Shown: positions 22,511-37,005 of the stretch, piece by piece
Numbering within the stretch: position 1 is the first letter of the stretch
How the letters are laid out: each line of letters begins with the position of its first letter
DNA from: Hippasteria phrygiana
Taxonomy: Eukaryota > Echinodermata > Asteroidea > Valvatida > Goniasteridae
Length of the DNA: 64,000 nt
NCBI GenBank assembly: GCA_037893225.1
Contig: JAZGUH010000326.1
Coordinates: forward strand, 3,658,001 to 3,722,000
Direction of reading: 5' to 3'
Made by a program: the position numbers and the translations under genes
Notes under the pieces: generated by a model
Seen by the model: only the letters and a program-made list of their open reading frames with translations
Told to the model about the DNA's origin: nothing
Databases searched by the model: none

Positions 22511-25500
22511 ATTTGGTCAATACACCATTCAATTATGAACAGGGAAAGGAGGGGCGTTCATCTGAAAATGTGGCAAACGTTAAGCAGTCACAATGCAGTA
22601 AACGGAAGAACGCACACAGAGTTCACAGGAAGAAATTAGTTGCGAGGTTTGAATTTTCTCGAAGAGTTCTAACGCTGTGAAGCTGGCGATGGTCTCAAAT
22701 TGTTCCGCTAGATCTAAGCTACCCATATGTGTGAAAAGTACTGGATTTGGTCAATATCCCATTCAATTATGAACAGGGAAAGGAGGGGCGTTCATCTGAA
22801 AATATGGCAAACGTTCAGCAGTCACAATACAGAATCGGAAGAACGCACACAGAGTTCACGGGAAGAAATTAGTTGCGAGGTTTGAATTTTCTCGAAGAGT
22901 TCTAACGCTGTGAAGCTGGCGATGGTCTCAAATTGTTGCGCTATATCTAAGCTACCCATACGTGTGAAAAGTACTGGATTTGGTCAATATCCCATTCAAT
23001 TATGAACAGGGAAAGGAGGGGCGTTCATCAGAAAATGTGGCAAACGTTAAGCTGTCACAATGCAGTAAACGGAAGAACGCACACAGAGTTCACAGGAAGA
23101 AATTTGTTGCGAGGTTTGAATTTTCTCGAAGAGTTCTAACGCTGTGAAGCTGGCGATTGTCTCAAATTGTTGCGCTATATCTAAGCTACCCATACGTGTG
23201 AAAATTGCTGGATTTGGTCAATATACCATTCAATTATGAACAGGGAAAGGAGGGGCGTTCATCTGAAAATGTGGCAAACGTTAAGCAGTCACAATGCAGT
23301 AAACGGAAGAACGCACACAGAGTTCACAGGAAGAAATTAGTTGCGAGGTTTGAATTTTCTCGAAGAGTTCTAACGCTGTGAAGCTGGCGATGGTCTCAAA
23401 TTGTTGCGCTATATCTAAGCTACCCATACGTGTGAAAAGTACTGGATTTGGTCAATATCCCATTCAATTATGAACAGGGAAAGGAGGGGCGTTCATCAGA
23501 AAATGTGGCAAACGTTAAGCTGTCACAATGCAGTAAACGGAAGAACGCACACAGAGTTCACAGGAAGAAATTTGTTGCGAGGTTTGAATTTTCTCGAAGA
23601 GTTCTAACGCTGTGAAGCTGGCGATTGTCTCAAATTGTTGCGCTATATCTAAGCTACCCATACGTGTGAAAATTGCTGGATTTGGTCAATATCCCATTCA
23701 ATTATGAACAGGGAAAAGAGGTGCGTTCATCTGAAAATATGGCAAACGTTAAGCAGTCACAATACAGAATCGGAAGAACGCACACAGAGTTCACGGGAAG
23801 AAATTTGTTGCGAGGTTTGAATTTTCTCGAAGAGTTCTAACGCTGTGAAGCTGGCGATTGTCTCAAATTGTTGCGCTAGATCTAAGCTACCCATACGTGT
23901 GGAAATTGCTGGATTTGGTCAATATCCCATTCAATTATGAACAGGGAAAGGAGGGGCGTTCATCTGAAAATGTGGCAAACGTTAAGCAGCCACAATGCAG
24001 TAAACGGGAGAACGCACACAGAGTTCACATGAAGAAATTAGTTGCGAGGTTTGAATTTTCTCGAAGAGTTCTAACGCTGTGAAGCTGGCGATGGTCTCAA
24101 ATTGTTGCGCTATATCTAAGCTACCCATACGTGTGAAAATTACTGGATTTGGTCAATATCCCATTCAATTATGAACAGGGAAAGGAGGGGCGTTCATCAG
24201 AAAATGTGGCAAACGTTAAGCTGTCACAATGCAGTAAACGGAAGAACGCACACAGAGTTCACAGGAAGAAATTTGTTGCGAGGTTTGAATTTTCTCGAAG
24301 AGTTCTAACGCTGTGAAGCTGGCGATTGTCTCAAATTGTTGCGCTATATCTAAGCTACCCATACGTGTGAAAATTGCTGGATTTGGTCAATATCCCATTC
24401 AATTATGAACAGGGAAAGGAGGTGCGTTCATCTGAAAATATGGCAAACGTTAAGCAGTCACAATACAGAATCGGAAGAACGCACACAGAGTTCACGGGAA
24501 GAAATTTGTTGCGAGGTTTGAATTTTCTCGAAGAGTTCTAACGCTGTGAAGCTGGCGATTGTCTCAAATTGTTGCGCTAGATCTAAGCTACCCATACGTG
24601 TGAAAATTGCTGGATTTGGTCAATATCCCATTCAATTATGAACAGGGAAAGGAGGGGCGTTCATCTGAAAATGTGGCAAACGTTAAGCAGCCACAATGCA
24701 GTAAACGGGAGAACGCACACAGAGTTCACATGAAGAAATTAGTTGCGAGGTTTGAATTTTCTCGAAGAGTTCTAACGCTGTGAAGCCTGGCGATGGTCTC
24801 AAATTGTTGCGCTAGATCTAAGCTACCCATATGTGTGAAAATTACTGGATTTGGTCAATATCCCATTCAATTATGAACAGGGAAAGGAGGGGCGTTCATC
24901 TGAAAATATGGCAAACGTTAAGCAGTCACAATACAGTAAACGGAAGAACGCAAACAGAGTTCATAGGAAGAAATTTGTTGCGAGGTTTGAATTTTCTGGA
25001 AGAGTTCTAACGCTGTGAAGCTAGCGATTGTCTGAAATTGTTGCGCTAGATCTAAGCTACCCATACGTGTGAAAATTGCTGGATTTGGTCAATATCCCAT
25101 TCAATTATGAACAGGGAAAGGAGGGGCGTTCATCTGAAAATGTGGCAAACGTTAAGCAGCCACAATGCAGTAAACGGGAAAACGCACACATAGTTCACGG
25201 GAAGAAATTTGTTGCGAGGTTTGAATTTTCTCGAAGAGTTCTAACGCTGTGAAGCTGGCGATGGTCTCAAATTGTTGCGCTAGATCTAAGCTACCAATAC
25301 GTGTAAACATTACTGGATTTGGTCAATATACCAGTCAATTATGAACAGGGAAAGGAGGGGCGTTCATCTGAAAATATGGCAAACGTTAAGCAGTCACAAT
25401 ACAGAATCGGAAGAACGCACACAGAGTTCACGGGAAGAAATTTGTTGCGAGGTTTGAATTTTCTCGAAGAGTTCTAACGCTGTGAAGCTGGCGATTGTCT

Positions 25501-28500
25501 CAAATTGTTGCGCTAGATCTAAGCTACCCATACGTGTGAAAATTGCTGGATTTGGTCAATATCCCATTCAATTATCAACAGGGAAAGGAGGGGCGTTCAT
25601 CTGAAAATGTGGCAAACGTTAAGCAGCCACAATGCAGTAAACGGGAGAACGCACACAGAGTTCACGGGAAGAAATTAGGTGCGAGGTTTGAATTTTCTCG
25701 AAGAGTTCTAACGCTGTGAAGCTGGCGATGGTCTCAAATTGTTGCGCTAGATCTAAGCTACCCATACGTGTAAAAATTCCGTGATTTGGTCAATATACCA
25801 TTCAATTATGAACAGGGAAAGGAGGGGCGTTCATCTGAAAATGTGGCAAACGTTAAGCAGTCACAATGCAGTAAACGGAAGAACGCACACAGAGTTCACA
25901 GGAAGAAATTAGTTGCGAGGTTTGAATTTTCTCGAAGAGTTCTAACGCTGTGAAGCTGGCGATGGTCTCAAATTGTTGCGCTATATCTAAGCTACCCATA
26001 CGGGTGAAAAGTACTGGATTTGGTCAATATCCCATTCAATTATGAACAGGGAAAGGAGGGGCGTTCATCAGAAAATGTGGCAAACGTTAAGCTGTCACAA
26101 TGCAGTAAACGGAAGAACGCACACAGAGTTCACAGGAAGAAATTTGTTGCGAGGTTTGAATTTTCTCGAAGAGTTCTAACGCTGTGAAGCTGGCGATTGT
26201 CTCAAATTGTTGCGCTATATCTAAGCTACCCATACGTGTGAAAATTGCTGGATTTGGTCAATATCCCATTCAATTATGAACAGGGAAAGGAGGGGCGTTC
26301 ATCTGAAAATGTGGCAAACGTTAAGCAGCCACAATGCAGTAAACGGGAGAACGCACACAGAGTTCACGGGAAGAAATTAGGTGCGAGGTTTGAATTTTCT
26401 CGAAGAGTTCTAACGCTGTGAAGCTGGCGATGGTCTCAAATTGTTGCGCTAGATCTAAGCTACCCATACGTGTAAAAATTACTTGATTTGGTCAATACAC
26501 CATTCAATTATGAACAGGGAAAGGAGGGGCGTTCATCTGAAAATGTGGCAAACGTTAAGCAGTCACAATGCAGTAAACGGAAGAACGCACACAGAGTTCA
26601 CAGGAAGAAATTAGTTGCGAGGTTTGAAATTTCTCGAAGAGTTCTAACGCTGTGAAGTTGGCGATGGTCTCAAATTGTTGCGCTAGATCTAAGCTACCCA
26701 TATGTGTGAAAAGTACTGGATTTGGTCAATATCCCATTCAATTATGAACAGGGAAAGGAGGTGCGTTCATCTGAAAATATGGCAAACGTTAAGCAGTCAC
26801 AATACAGTAAACGGAAGAACGCAAACAGAGTTCATAGGAAGAAATTTGTTGCGAGGTTTGAATTTTCTGGAAGAGTTCTAACGCTGTGAAGCCGGCGATT
26901 GTCTGAAATTGTTGTGCTAGATCTAAGCTACCCATACGTGTGAAAATTGCTGGATTTGGTCAATATCCCATTCAATTATGAACAGGGAAAGGAGGGGCGT
27001 TCATCTGAAAATGTGGCAAACGTTAAGCAGCCACAATGCAGTAAACGGGAAAACGCACACATAGTTCACGGGAAGAAATTTGTTGCGAGGTTTGAATTTT
27101 CTCGAAGAGTTCTAACGCTGTGAAGCTGGTGATGGTCTGAAATTGTTGCGCTATATCTAAGCTACCCATACGTGTAAACATTACTGGATTTGGTCAATAT
27201 ACCAGTCAATTATGAACAGGGAAAGGAGGGGCGTTCATCTGAAAATATGGCAAACGTTAAGCAGTCACAATACAGAATCGGAAGAACGCACACAGAGTTC
27301 ACGGGAAGAAATTTGTTGCGAGGTTTGAATTTTCTCGAAGAGTTCTAACGCTGTGAAGCTGGCGATTGTCTGAAATTGTTGCGCTAGATCTAAGCTACCC
27401 ATACGTGTGAAAATTGCTGGATTTGGTCAATATCCCATTCAATTATGAACAGGGAAAGGAGGGGCGTTCATCTGAAAATGTGGCAAACGTTAAGCAGCCA
27501 CAATGCAGTAAACGGGAGAACGCACACAGAGTTCACAGGAAGAAATTAGTTGCGAGGTTTGAATTTTCTCGAAGAGTTCTAACGCTGTGAAGCTGGCGAT
27601 GGTCTCAAATTGTTGCGCTAGATCTAAGCTACCCATATGTGTGAAAATTACTGGATTTGGTCAATATCCCATTCAATTATGAACAGGGAAAGGAGGGGCG
27701 TTCATCTGAAAATATGGCAAACGTTAAGCAGTCACAATACAGTAAACGGAAGAACGCAAACAGTGTTTACAGGAAGAAATTTGTTGCGAGGTTTGAATTT
27801 TCTGGAAGAGTTCTAACGCTGTGAAGCTGGCGATTGTCTGAAATTGTTGCGCTAGATCTAAGCTACCTATACGTGTGAAAATTGCTGGATTTGGTCAATA
27901 TCCCATTCAATTATGAACATGGAAAGGAGGGGCGTTCATCTGAAAATGTGGCAAACGTTAAGCAGCCACAATGCAGTAAACGGGAAAACGCACACATAGT
28001 TCACGGGAAGAAATTTGTTGCGAGGTTTGAATTTTCTCGAAGAGTTCTAACGCTGTGAAGCTGGCGATGGTCTCAAATTGTTGCGCTAGATCTAAGCTAC
28101 CAATACGTGTAAACATTACTGGATTTGGTCAATATACCAGTCAATTATGAACAGGGAAAGGAGGGGCGTTCATCTGAAAATGTGGCAAACGTTTAGCAGT
28201 CACAATGCAGTAAACGGAAGAACGCACACAGAGTTCACATGAAGAAATTTGTTGCGAGGTTTGAATTTTCTCGAAGAGTTCTAACGCTGTGAAGCTGGTG
28301 ATGGTCTGAAATTGTTGTGCTATATCTAAGCTACCCATACGTGTAAACATTACTGGATTTGGTCAATATACCAGTCAATTATGAACAGGGAAAGGAGGGG
28401 CGTTCATCTGAAAATATGGCAAACGTTAAGCAGTCACAATACAGAATCGGAAGAACGCACACAGAGTTCACGGGAAGAAATTTGTTGCGAGGTTTGAATT

Positions 28501-29757
28501 TTCTCGAAGAGTTCTAACGCTGTGAAGCTGGCGATTGTCTCAATTTGTTGCGCTAGATCTAAGCTACCCATACGTGTGAAAATTGCTGGATTTGGTCAAT
28601 ATCCCATTCAATTATGAACAGGGAAAGGAGGGGTGTTCATCTGAAAATGTGGCAAACGTTAAGCAGCCACAATGCAGTAAACGGGAGAACGCACACAGAG
28701 TTCACGGGAAGAAATTAGGTGCGAGGTTTGAATTTTCTCGAAGAGTTCTAACGCTGTGAAGCTGGCGATGGTCTCAAATTGTTGCGCTATATCTAAGCTA
28801 CCCATACGTGTAAAAATTACTTGATTTGGTCAATACACCATTCAATTATGAACAGGGAAAGGAGGGGCGTTCATCTGAAAATGTGGCAAACGTTAAGCAG
28901 TCACAATGCAGTAAACGGGAAAACGCACACATAGTTCACGGGAAGAAATTTGTTGCGAGGTTTGAATTTTCTCGAAGAGTTCTAACGCTGTGAAGCTGGT
29001 GATGGTCTCAAATTGTTGCGCTATATCTAAGCTACCCATACGTGTAAACATTACTGGATTTGGTCAATATACCAGTCAATTATGAACAGGGAAAGGAGGG
29101 GCGTTCATCTGAAAATGTGGCAAACGTTAAGCAGCCACAATGCAGTAAACGGGAGAACGCACACAGAGTTCACAGGAAGAAATTAGTTGCGAGGTTTGAA
29201 TTTTCTGGAAGAGTTCTAACGCTGTGAAGCTGGCGATTGTCTGAAATTGTTGCGCTAGATCTAAGCTACCCATACGTGTGAAAATTGCTGGATTTGGTCA
29301 ATATCCCATTCAATTATGAACATGGAAAGGAGGGGCGTTCATCTGAAAATGTGGCAAACGTTAAGCAGCCACAATGCAGTAAACGGGAGAACGCACACAG
29401 AGTTCACGGGAAGAAATTAGGTGCGAGGTTTGAATTTTCTCGAAGAGTTCTAACGCTGTGAAGCTGGCGATGGTCTCAAATTGTTGCGCTAGATCTAAGC
29501 TACCCATACGTGTAAAAATTACTTGATTTGGTCAATACACCATTCAATTATGAACAGGGAAAGGAGGGGCGTTCATCTGAAAATGTGGCAAACGTTAAGC
29601 AGTCACAATACAGAATCGGAAGAACGCACACAGAGTTCACGGGAAGAAATTTGTTGCGAGGTTTGAATTTTCTCGAAGAGTTCTAACGCTGTGAAGCTGG
29701 CGATTGTCTCAAATTGTTGCGCTAGATCTAAGCTACCCATACGTGTAAAAATTACTT
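22510..29757. repeat. 31-monomer higher-order repeat (7248 bp), copy D1
   Basis: Largest repeat unit in the window. Anchors exactly 7248 bp apart include 22680/29928, 23858/31106, 24783/32031, 25575/32823, 26655/33903, 27760/35008, 28141/35389 and 28311/35559. Rare private variants are copied with it: GTGTGGAAATT near 23899, AAGTTGG at 26655, ACAGTGTTTACAGG at 27760 and GTTGTGCTAT near 28313. The only difference I noticed is T at 26915 against C at 34163. The left edge falls inside a monomer, between the differing GTGTAAAAGTTACTTG/GTGTAAAAATTACTTG and the shared sequence after it. Confidence 0.9.
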
Positions 29758-32700
29758 GATTTGGTCAATACACCATTCAATTATGAACAGGGAAAGGAGG
29801 GGCGTTCATCTGAAAATGTGGCAAACGTTAAGCAGTCACAATGCAGTAAACGGAAGAACGCACACAGAGTTCACAGGAAGAAATTAGTTGCGAGGTTTGA
29901 ATTTTCTCGAAGAGTTCTAACGCTGTGAAGCTGGCGATGGTCTCAAATTGTTCCGCTAGATCTAAGCTACCCATATGTGTGAAAAGTACTGGATTTGGTC
30001 AATATCCCATTCAATTATGAACAGGGAAAGGAGGGGCGTTCATCTGAAAATATGGCAAACGTTCAGCAGTCACAATACAGAATCGGAAGAACGCACACAG
30101 AGTTCACGGGAAGAAATTAGTTGCGAGGTTTGAATTTTCTCGAAGAGTTCTAACGCTGTGAAGCTGGCGATGGTCTCAAATTGTTGCGCTATATCTAAGC
30201 TACCCATACGTGTGAAAAGTACTGGATTTGGTCAATATCCCATTCAATTATGAACAGGGAAAGGAGGGGCGTTCATCAGAAAATGTGGCAAACGTTAAGC
30301 TGTCACAATGCAGTAAACGGAAGAACGCACACAGAGTTCACAGGAAGAAATTTGTTGCGAGGTTTGAATTTTCTCGAAGAGTTCTAACGCTGTGAAGCTG
30401 GCGATTGTCTCAAATTGTTGCGCTATATCTAAGCTACCCATACGTGTGAAAATTGCTGGATTTGGTCAATATACCATTCAATTATGAACAGGGAAAGGAG
30501 GGGCGTTCATCTGAAAATGTGGCAAACGTTAAGCAGTCACAATGCAGTAAACGGAAGAACGCACACAGAGTTCACAGGAAGAAATTAGTTGCGAGGTTTG
30601 AATTTTCTCGAAGAGTTCTAACGCTGTGAAGCTGGCGATGGTCTCAAATTGTTGCGCTATATCTAAGCTACCCATACGTGTGAAAAGTACTGGATTTGGT
30701 CAATATCCCATTCAATTATGAACAGGGAAAGGAGGGGCGTTCATCAGAAAATGTGGCAAACGTTAAGCTGTCACAATGCAGTAAACGGAAGAACGCACAC
30801 AGAGTTCACAGGAAGAAATTTGTTGCGAGGTTTGAATTTTCTCGAAGAGTTCTAACGCTGTGAAGCTGGCGATTGTCTCAAATTGTTGCGCTATATCTAA
30901 GCTACCCATACGTGTGAAAATTGCTGGATTTGGTCAATATCCCATTCAATTATGAACAGGGAAAAGAGGTGCGTTCATCTGAAAATATGGCAAACGTTAA
31001 GCAGTCACAATACAGAATCGGAAGAACGCACACAGAGTTCACGGGAAGAAATTTGTTGCGAGGTTTGAATTTTCTCGAAGAGTTCTAACGCTGTGAAGCT
31101 GGCGATTGTCTCAAATTGTTGCGCTAGATCTAAGCTACCCATACGTGTGGAAATTGCTGGATTTGGTCAATATCCCATTCAATTATGAACAGGGAAAGGA
31201 GGGGCGTTCATCTGAAAATGTGGCAAACGTTAAGCAGCCACAATGCAGTAAACGGGAGAACGCACACAGAGTTCACATGAAGAAATTAGTTGCGAGGTTT
31301 GAATTTTCTCGAAGAGTTCTAACGCTGTGAAGCTGGCGATGGTCTCAAATTGTTGCGCTATATCTAAGCTACCCATACGTGTGAAAATTACTGGATTTGG
31401 TCAATATCCCATTCAATTATGAACAGGGAAAGGAGGGGCGTTCATCAGAAAATGTGGCAAACGTTAAGCTGTCACAATGCAGTAAACGGAAGAACGCACA
31501 CAGAGTTCACAGGAAGAAATTTGTTGCGAGGTTTGAATTTTCTCGAAGAGTTCTAACGCTGTGAAGCTGGCGATTGTCTCAAATTGTTGCGCTATATCTA
31601 AGCTACCCATACGTGTGAAAATTGCTGGATTTGGTCAATATCCCATTCAATTATGAACAGGGAAAGGAGGTGCGTTCATCTGAAAATATGGCAAACGTTA
31701 AGCAGTCACAATACAGAATCGGAAGAACGCACACAGAGTTCACGGGAAGAAATTTGTTGCGAGGTTTGAATTTTCTCGAAGAGTTCTAACGCTGTGAAGC
31801 TGGCGATTGTCTCAAATTGTTGCGCTAGATCTAAGCTACCCATACGTGTGAAAATTGCTGGATTTGGTCAATATCCCATTCAATTATGAACAGGGAAAGG
31901 AGGGGCGTTCATCTGAAAATGTGGCAAACGTTAAGCAGCCACAATGCAGTAAACGGGAGAACGCACACAGAGTTCACATGAAGAAATTAGTTGCGAGGTT
32001 TGAATTTTCTCGAAGAGTTCTAACGCTGTGAAGCCTGGCGATGGTCTCAAATTGTTGCGCTAGATCTAAGCTACCCATATGTGTGAAAATTACTGGATTT
32101 GGTCAATATCCCATTCAATTATGAACAGGGAAAGGAGGGGCGTTCATCTGAAAATATGGCAAACGTTAAGCAGTCACAATACAGTAAACGGAAGAACGCA
32201 AACAGAGTTCATAGGAAGAAATTTGTTGCGAGGTTTGAATTTTCTGGAAGAGTTCTAACGCTGTGAAGCTAGCGATTGTCTGAAATTGTTGCGCTAGATC
32301 TAAGCTACCCATACGTGTGAAAATTGCTGGATTTGGTCAATATCCCATTCAATTATGAACAGGGAAAGGAGGGGCGTTCATCTGAAAATGTGGCAAACGT
32401 TAAGCAGCCACAATGCAGTAAACGGGAAAACGCACACATAGTTCACGGGAAGAAATTTGTTGCGAGGTTTGAATTTTCTCGAAGAGTTCTAACGCTGTGA
32501 AGCTGGCGATGGTCTCAAATTGTTGCGCTAGATCTAAGCTACCAATACGTGTAAACATTACTGGATTTGGTCAATATACCAGTCAATTATGAACAGGGAA
32601 AGGAGGGGCGTTCATCTGAAAATATGGCAAACGTTAAGCAGTCACAATACAGAATCGGAAGAACGCACACAGAGTTCACGGGAAGAAATTTGTTGCGAGG

Positions 32701-35700
32701 TTTGAATTTTCTCGAAGAGTTCTAACGCTGTGAAGCTGGCGATTGTCTCAAATTGTTGCGCTAGATCTAAGCTACCCATACGTGTGAAAATTGCTGGATT
32801 TGGTCAATATCCCATTCAATTATCAACAGGGAAAGGAGGGGCGTTCATCTGAAAATGTGGCAAACGTTAAGCAGCCACAATGCAGTAAACGGGAGAACGC
32901 ACACAGAGTTCACGGGAAGAAATTAGGTGCGAGGTTTGAATTTTCTCGAAGAGTTCTAACGCTGTGAAGCTGGCGATGGTCTCAAATTGTTGCGCTAGAT
33001 CTAAGCTACCCATACGTGTAAAAATTCCGTGATTTGGTCAATATACCATTCAATTATGAACAGGGAAAGGAGGGGCGTTCATCTGAAAATGTGGCAAACG
33101 TTAAGCAGTCACAATGCAGTAAACGGAAGAACGCACACAGAGTTCACAGGAAGAAATTAGTTGCGAGGTTTGAATTTTCTCGAAGAGTTCTAACGCTGTG
33201 AAGCTGGCGATGGTCTCAAATTGTTGCGCTATATCTAAGCTACCCATACGGGTGAAAAGTACTGGATTTGGTCAATATCCCATTCAATTATGAACAGGGA
33301 AAGGAGGGGCGTTCATCAGAAAATGTGGCAAACGTTAAGCTGTCACAATGCAGTAAACGGAAGAACGCACACAGAGTTCACAGGAAGAAATTTGTTGCGA
33401 GGTTTGAATTTTCTCGAAGAGTTCTAACGCTGTGAAGCTGGCGATTGTCTCAAATTGTTGCGCTATATCTAAGCTACCCATACGTGTGAAAATTGCTGGA
33501 TTTGGTCAATATCCCATTCAATTATGAACAGGGAAAGGAGGGGCGTTCATCTGAAAATGTGGCAAACGTTAAGCAGCCACAATGCAGTAAACGGGAGAAC
33601 GCACACAGAGTTCACGGGAAGAAATTAGGTGCGAGGTTTGAATTTTCTCGAAGAGTTCTAACGCTGTGAAGCTGGCGATGGTCTCAAATTGTTGCGCTAG
33701 ATCTAAGCTACCCATACGTGTAAAAATTACTTGATTTGGTCAATACACCATTCAATTATGAACAGGGAAAGGAGGGGCGTTCATCTGAAAATGTGGCAAA
33801 CGTTAAGCAGTCACAATGCAGTAAACGGAAGAACGCACACAGAGTTCACAGGAAGAAATTAGTTGCGAGGTTTGAAATTTCTCGAAGAGTTCTAACGCTG
33901 TGAAGTTGGCGATGGTCTCAAATTGTTGCGCTAGATCTAAGCTACCCATATGTGTGAAAAGTACTGGATTTGGTCAATATCCCATTCAATTATGAACAGG
34001 GAAAGGAGGTGCGTTCATCTGAAAATATGGCAAACGTTAAGCAGTCACAATACAGTAAACGGAAGAACGCAAACAGAGTTCATAGGAAGAAATTTGTTGC
34101 GAGGTTTGAATTTTCTGGAAGAGTTCTAACGCTGTGAAGCCGGCGATTGTCTGAAATTGTTGCGCTAGATCTAAGCTACCCATACGTGTGAAAATTGCTG
34201 GATTTGGTCAATATCCCATTCAATTATGAACAGGGAAAGGAGGGGCGTTCATCTGAAAATGTGGCAAACGTTAAGCAGCCACAATGCAGTAAACGGGAAA
34301 ACGCACACATAGTTCACGGGAAGAAATTTGTTGCGAGGTTTGAATTTTCTCGAAGAGTTCTAACGCTGTGAAGCTGGTGATGGTCTGAAATTGTTGCGCT
34401 ATATCTAAGCTACCCATACGTGTAAACATTACTGGATTTGGTCAATATACCAGTCAATTATGAACAGGGAAAGGAGGGGCGTTCATCTGAAAATATGGCA
34501 AACGTTAAGCAGTCACAATACAGAATCGGAAGAACGCACACAGAGTTCACGGGAAGAAATTTGTTGCGAGGTTTGAATTTTCTCGAAGAGTTCTAACGCT
34601 GTGAAGCTGGCGATTGTCTGAAATTGTTGCGCTAGATCTAAGCTACCCATACGTGTGAAAATTGCTGGATTTGGTCAATATCCCATTCAATTATGAACAG
34701 GGAAAGGAGGGGCGTTCATCTGAAAATGTGGCAAACGTTAAGCAGCCACAATGCAGTAAACGGGAGAACGCACACAGAGTTCACAGGAAGAAATTAGTTG
34801 CGAGGTTTGAATTTTCTCGAAGAGTTCTAACGCTGTGAAGCTGGCGATGGTCTCAAATTGTTGCGCTAGATCTAAGCTACCCATATGTGTGAAAATTACT
34901 GGATTTGGTCAATATCCCATTCAATTATGAACAGGGAAAGGAGGGGCGTTCATCTGAAAATATGGCAAACGTTAAGCAGTCACAATACAGTAAACGGAAG
35001 AACGCAAACAGTGTTTACAGGAAGAAATTTGTTGCGAGGTTTGAATTTTCTGGAAGAGTTCTAACGCTGTGAAGCTGGCGATTGTCTGAAATTGTTGCGC
35101 TAGATCTAAGCTACCTATACGTGTGAAAATTGCTGGATTTGGTCAATATCCCATTCAATTATGAACATGGAAAGGAGGGGCGTTCATCTGAAAATGTGGC
35201 AAACGTTAAGCAGCCACAATGCAGTAAACGGGAAAACGCACACATAGTTCACGGGAAGAAATTTGTTGCGAGGTTTGAATTTTCTCGAAGAGTTCTAACG
35301 CTGTGAAGCTGGCGATGGTCTCAAATTGTTGCGCTAGATCTAAGCTACCAATACGTGTAAACATTACTGGATTTGGTCAATATACCAGTCAATTATGAAC
35401 AGGGAAAGGAGGGGCGTTCATCTGAAAATGTGGCAAACGTTTAGCAGTCACAATGCAGTAAACGGAAGAACGCACACAGAGTTCACATGAAGAAATTTGT
35501 TGCGAGGTTTGAATTTTCTCGAAGAGTTCTAACGCTGTGAAGCTGGTGATGGTCTGAAATTGTTGTGCTATATCTAAGCTACCCATACGTGTAAACATTA
35601 CTGGATTTGGTCAATATACCAGTCAATTATGAACAGGGAAAGGAGGGGCGTTCATCTGAAAATATGGCAAACGTTAAGCAGTCACAATACAGAATCGGAA

Positions 35701-37005
35701 GAACGCACACAGAGTTCACGGGAAGAAATTTGTTGCGAGGTTTGAATTTTCTCGAAGAGTTCTAACGCTGTGAAGCTGGCGATTGTCTCAATTTGTTGCG
35801 CTAGATCTAAGCTACCCATACGTGTGAAAATTGCTGGATTTGGTCAATATCCCATTCAATTATGAACAGGGAAAGGAGGGGTGTTCATCTGAAAATGTGG
35901 CAAACGTTAAGCAGCCACAATGCAGTAAACGGGAGAACGCACACAGAGTTCACGGGAAGAAATTAGGTGCGAGGTTTGAATTTTCTCGAAGAGTTCTAAC
36001 GCTGTGAAGCTGGCGATGGTCTCAAATTGTTGCGCTATATCTAAGCTACCCATACGTGTAAAAATTACTTGATTTGGTCAATACACCATTCAATTATGAA
36101 CAGGGAAAGGAGGGGCGTTCATCTGAAAATGTGGCAAACGTTAAGCAGTCACAATGCAGTAAACGGGAAAACGCACACATAGTTCACGGGAAGAAATTTG
36201 TTGCGAGGTTTGAATTTTCTCGAAGAGTTCTAACGCTGTGAAGCTGGTGATGGTCTCAAATTGTTGCGCTATATCTAAGCTACCCATACGTGTAAACATT
36301 ACTGGATTTGGTCAATATACCAGTCAATTATGAACAGGGAAAGGAGGGGCGTTCATCTGAAAATGTGGCAAACGTTAAGCAGCCACAATGCAGTAAACGG
36401 GAGAACGCACACAGAGTTCACAGGAAGAAATTAGTTGCGAGGTTTGAATTTTCTGGAAGAGTTCTAACGCTGTGAAGCTGGCGATTGTCTGAAATTGTTG
36501 CGCTAGATCTAAGCTACCCATACGTGTGAAAATTGCTGGATTTGGTCAATATCCCATTCAATTATGAACATGGAAAGGAGGGGCGTTCATCTGAAAATGT
36601 GGCAAACGTTAAGCAGCCACAATGCAGTAAACGGGAGAACGCACACAGAGTTCACGGGAAGAAATTAGGTGCGAGGTTTGAATTTTCTCGAAGAGTTCTA
36701 ACGCTGTGAAGCTGGCGATGGTCTCAAATTGTTGCGCTAGATCTAAGCTACCCATACGTGTAAAAATTACTTGATTTGGTCAATACACCATTCAATTATG
36801 AACAGGGAAAGGAGGGGCGTTCATCTGAAAATGTGGCAAACGTTAAGCAGTCACAATACAGAATCGGAAGAACGCACACAGAGTTCACGGGAAGAAATTT
36901 GTTGCGAGGTTTGAATTTTCTCGAAGAGTTCTAACGCTGTGAAGCTGGCGATTGTCTCAAATTGTTGCGCTAGATCTAAGCTACCCATACGTGTAAAAAT
37001 TACTT
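29758..37005. repeat. 31-monomer higher-order repeat (7248 bp), copy D2
   Basis: Second tandem copy of the 7248-bp unit. Homology carries on for about 170 bp into a would-be third copy. It ends at about 37178, where AAGTTGG replaces AAGCTGG and the GTTCCG variant is missing. Such high identity over 7 kb means either a very recent duplication or an assembly overlap left uncollapsed. Confidence 0.9.

Noticed and set aside
23858..24082. 74-codon plus-strand open frame, with identical copy at 31106-31330 and a close copy at 44903-45127
   Set aside because: It starts with TTG, exists only because one base of the usual in-frame stop is changed (GTGTGG or GTGTGC for GTGTGA), and lies entirely in satellite sequence. 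The second copy is just the 7248-bp duplication. There is no ribosome-binding or promoter context and no recognisable domain.
28141..28350. 69-codon minus-strand open frame, with copies at 35389-35598 and 42405-42614, and 60-codon relatives at 48300-48482 and 59527-59709
   Set aside because: These are chance frames in repeat variants, and their number reflects block duplication, not selection. The first three begin at an ATG made by the GTAAACAT variant; the 60-codon relatives are similar reads of other variants.
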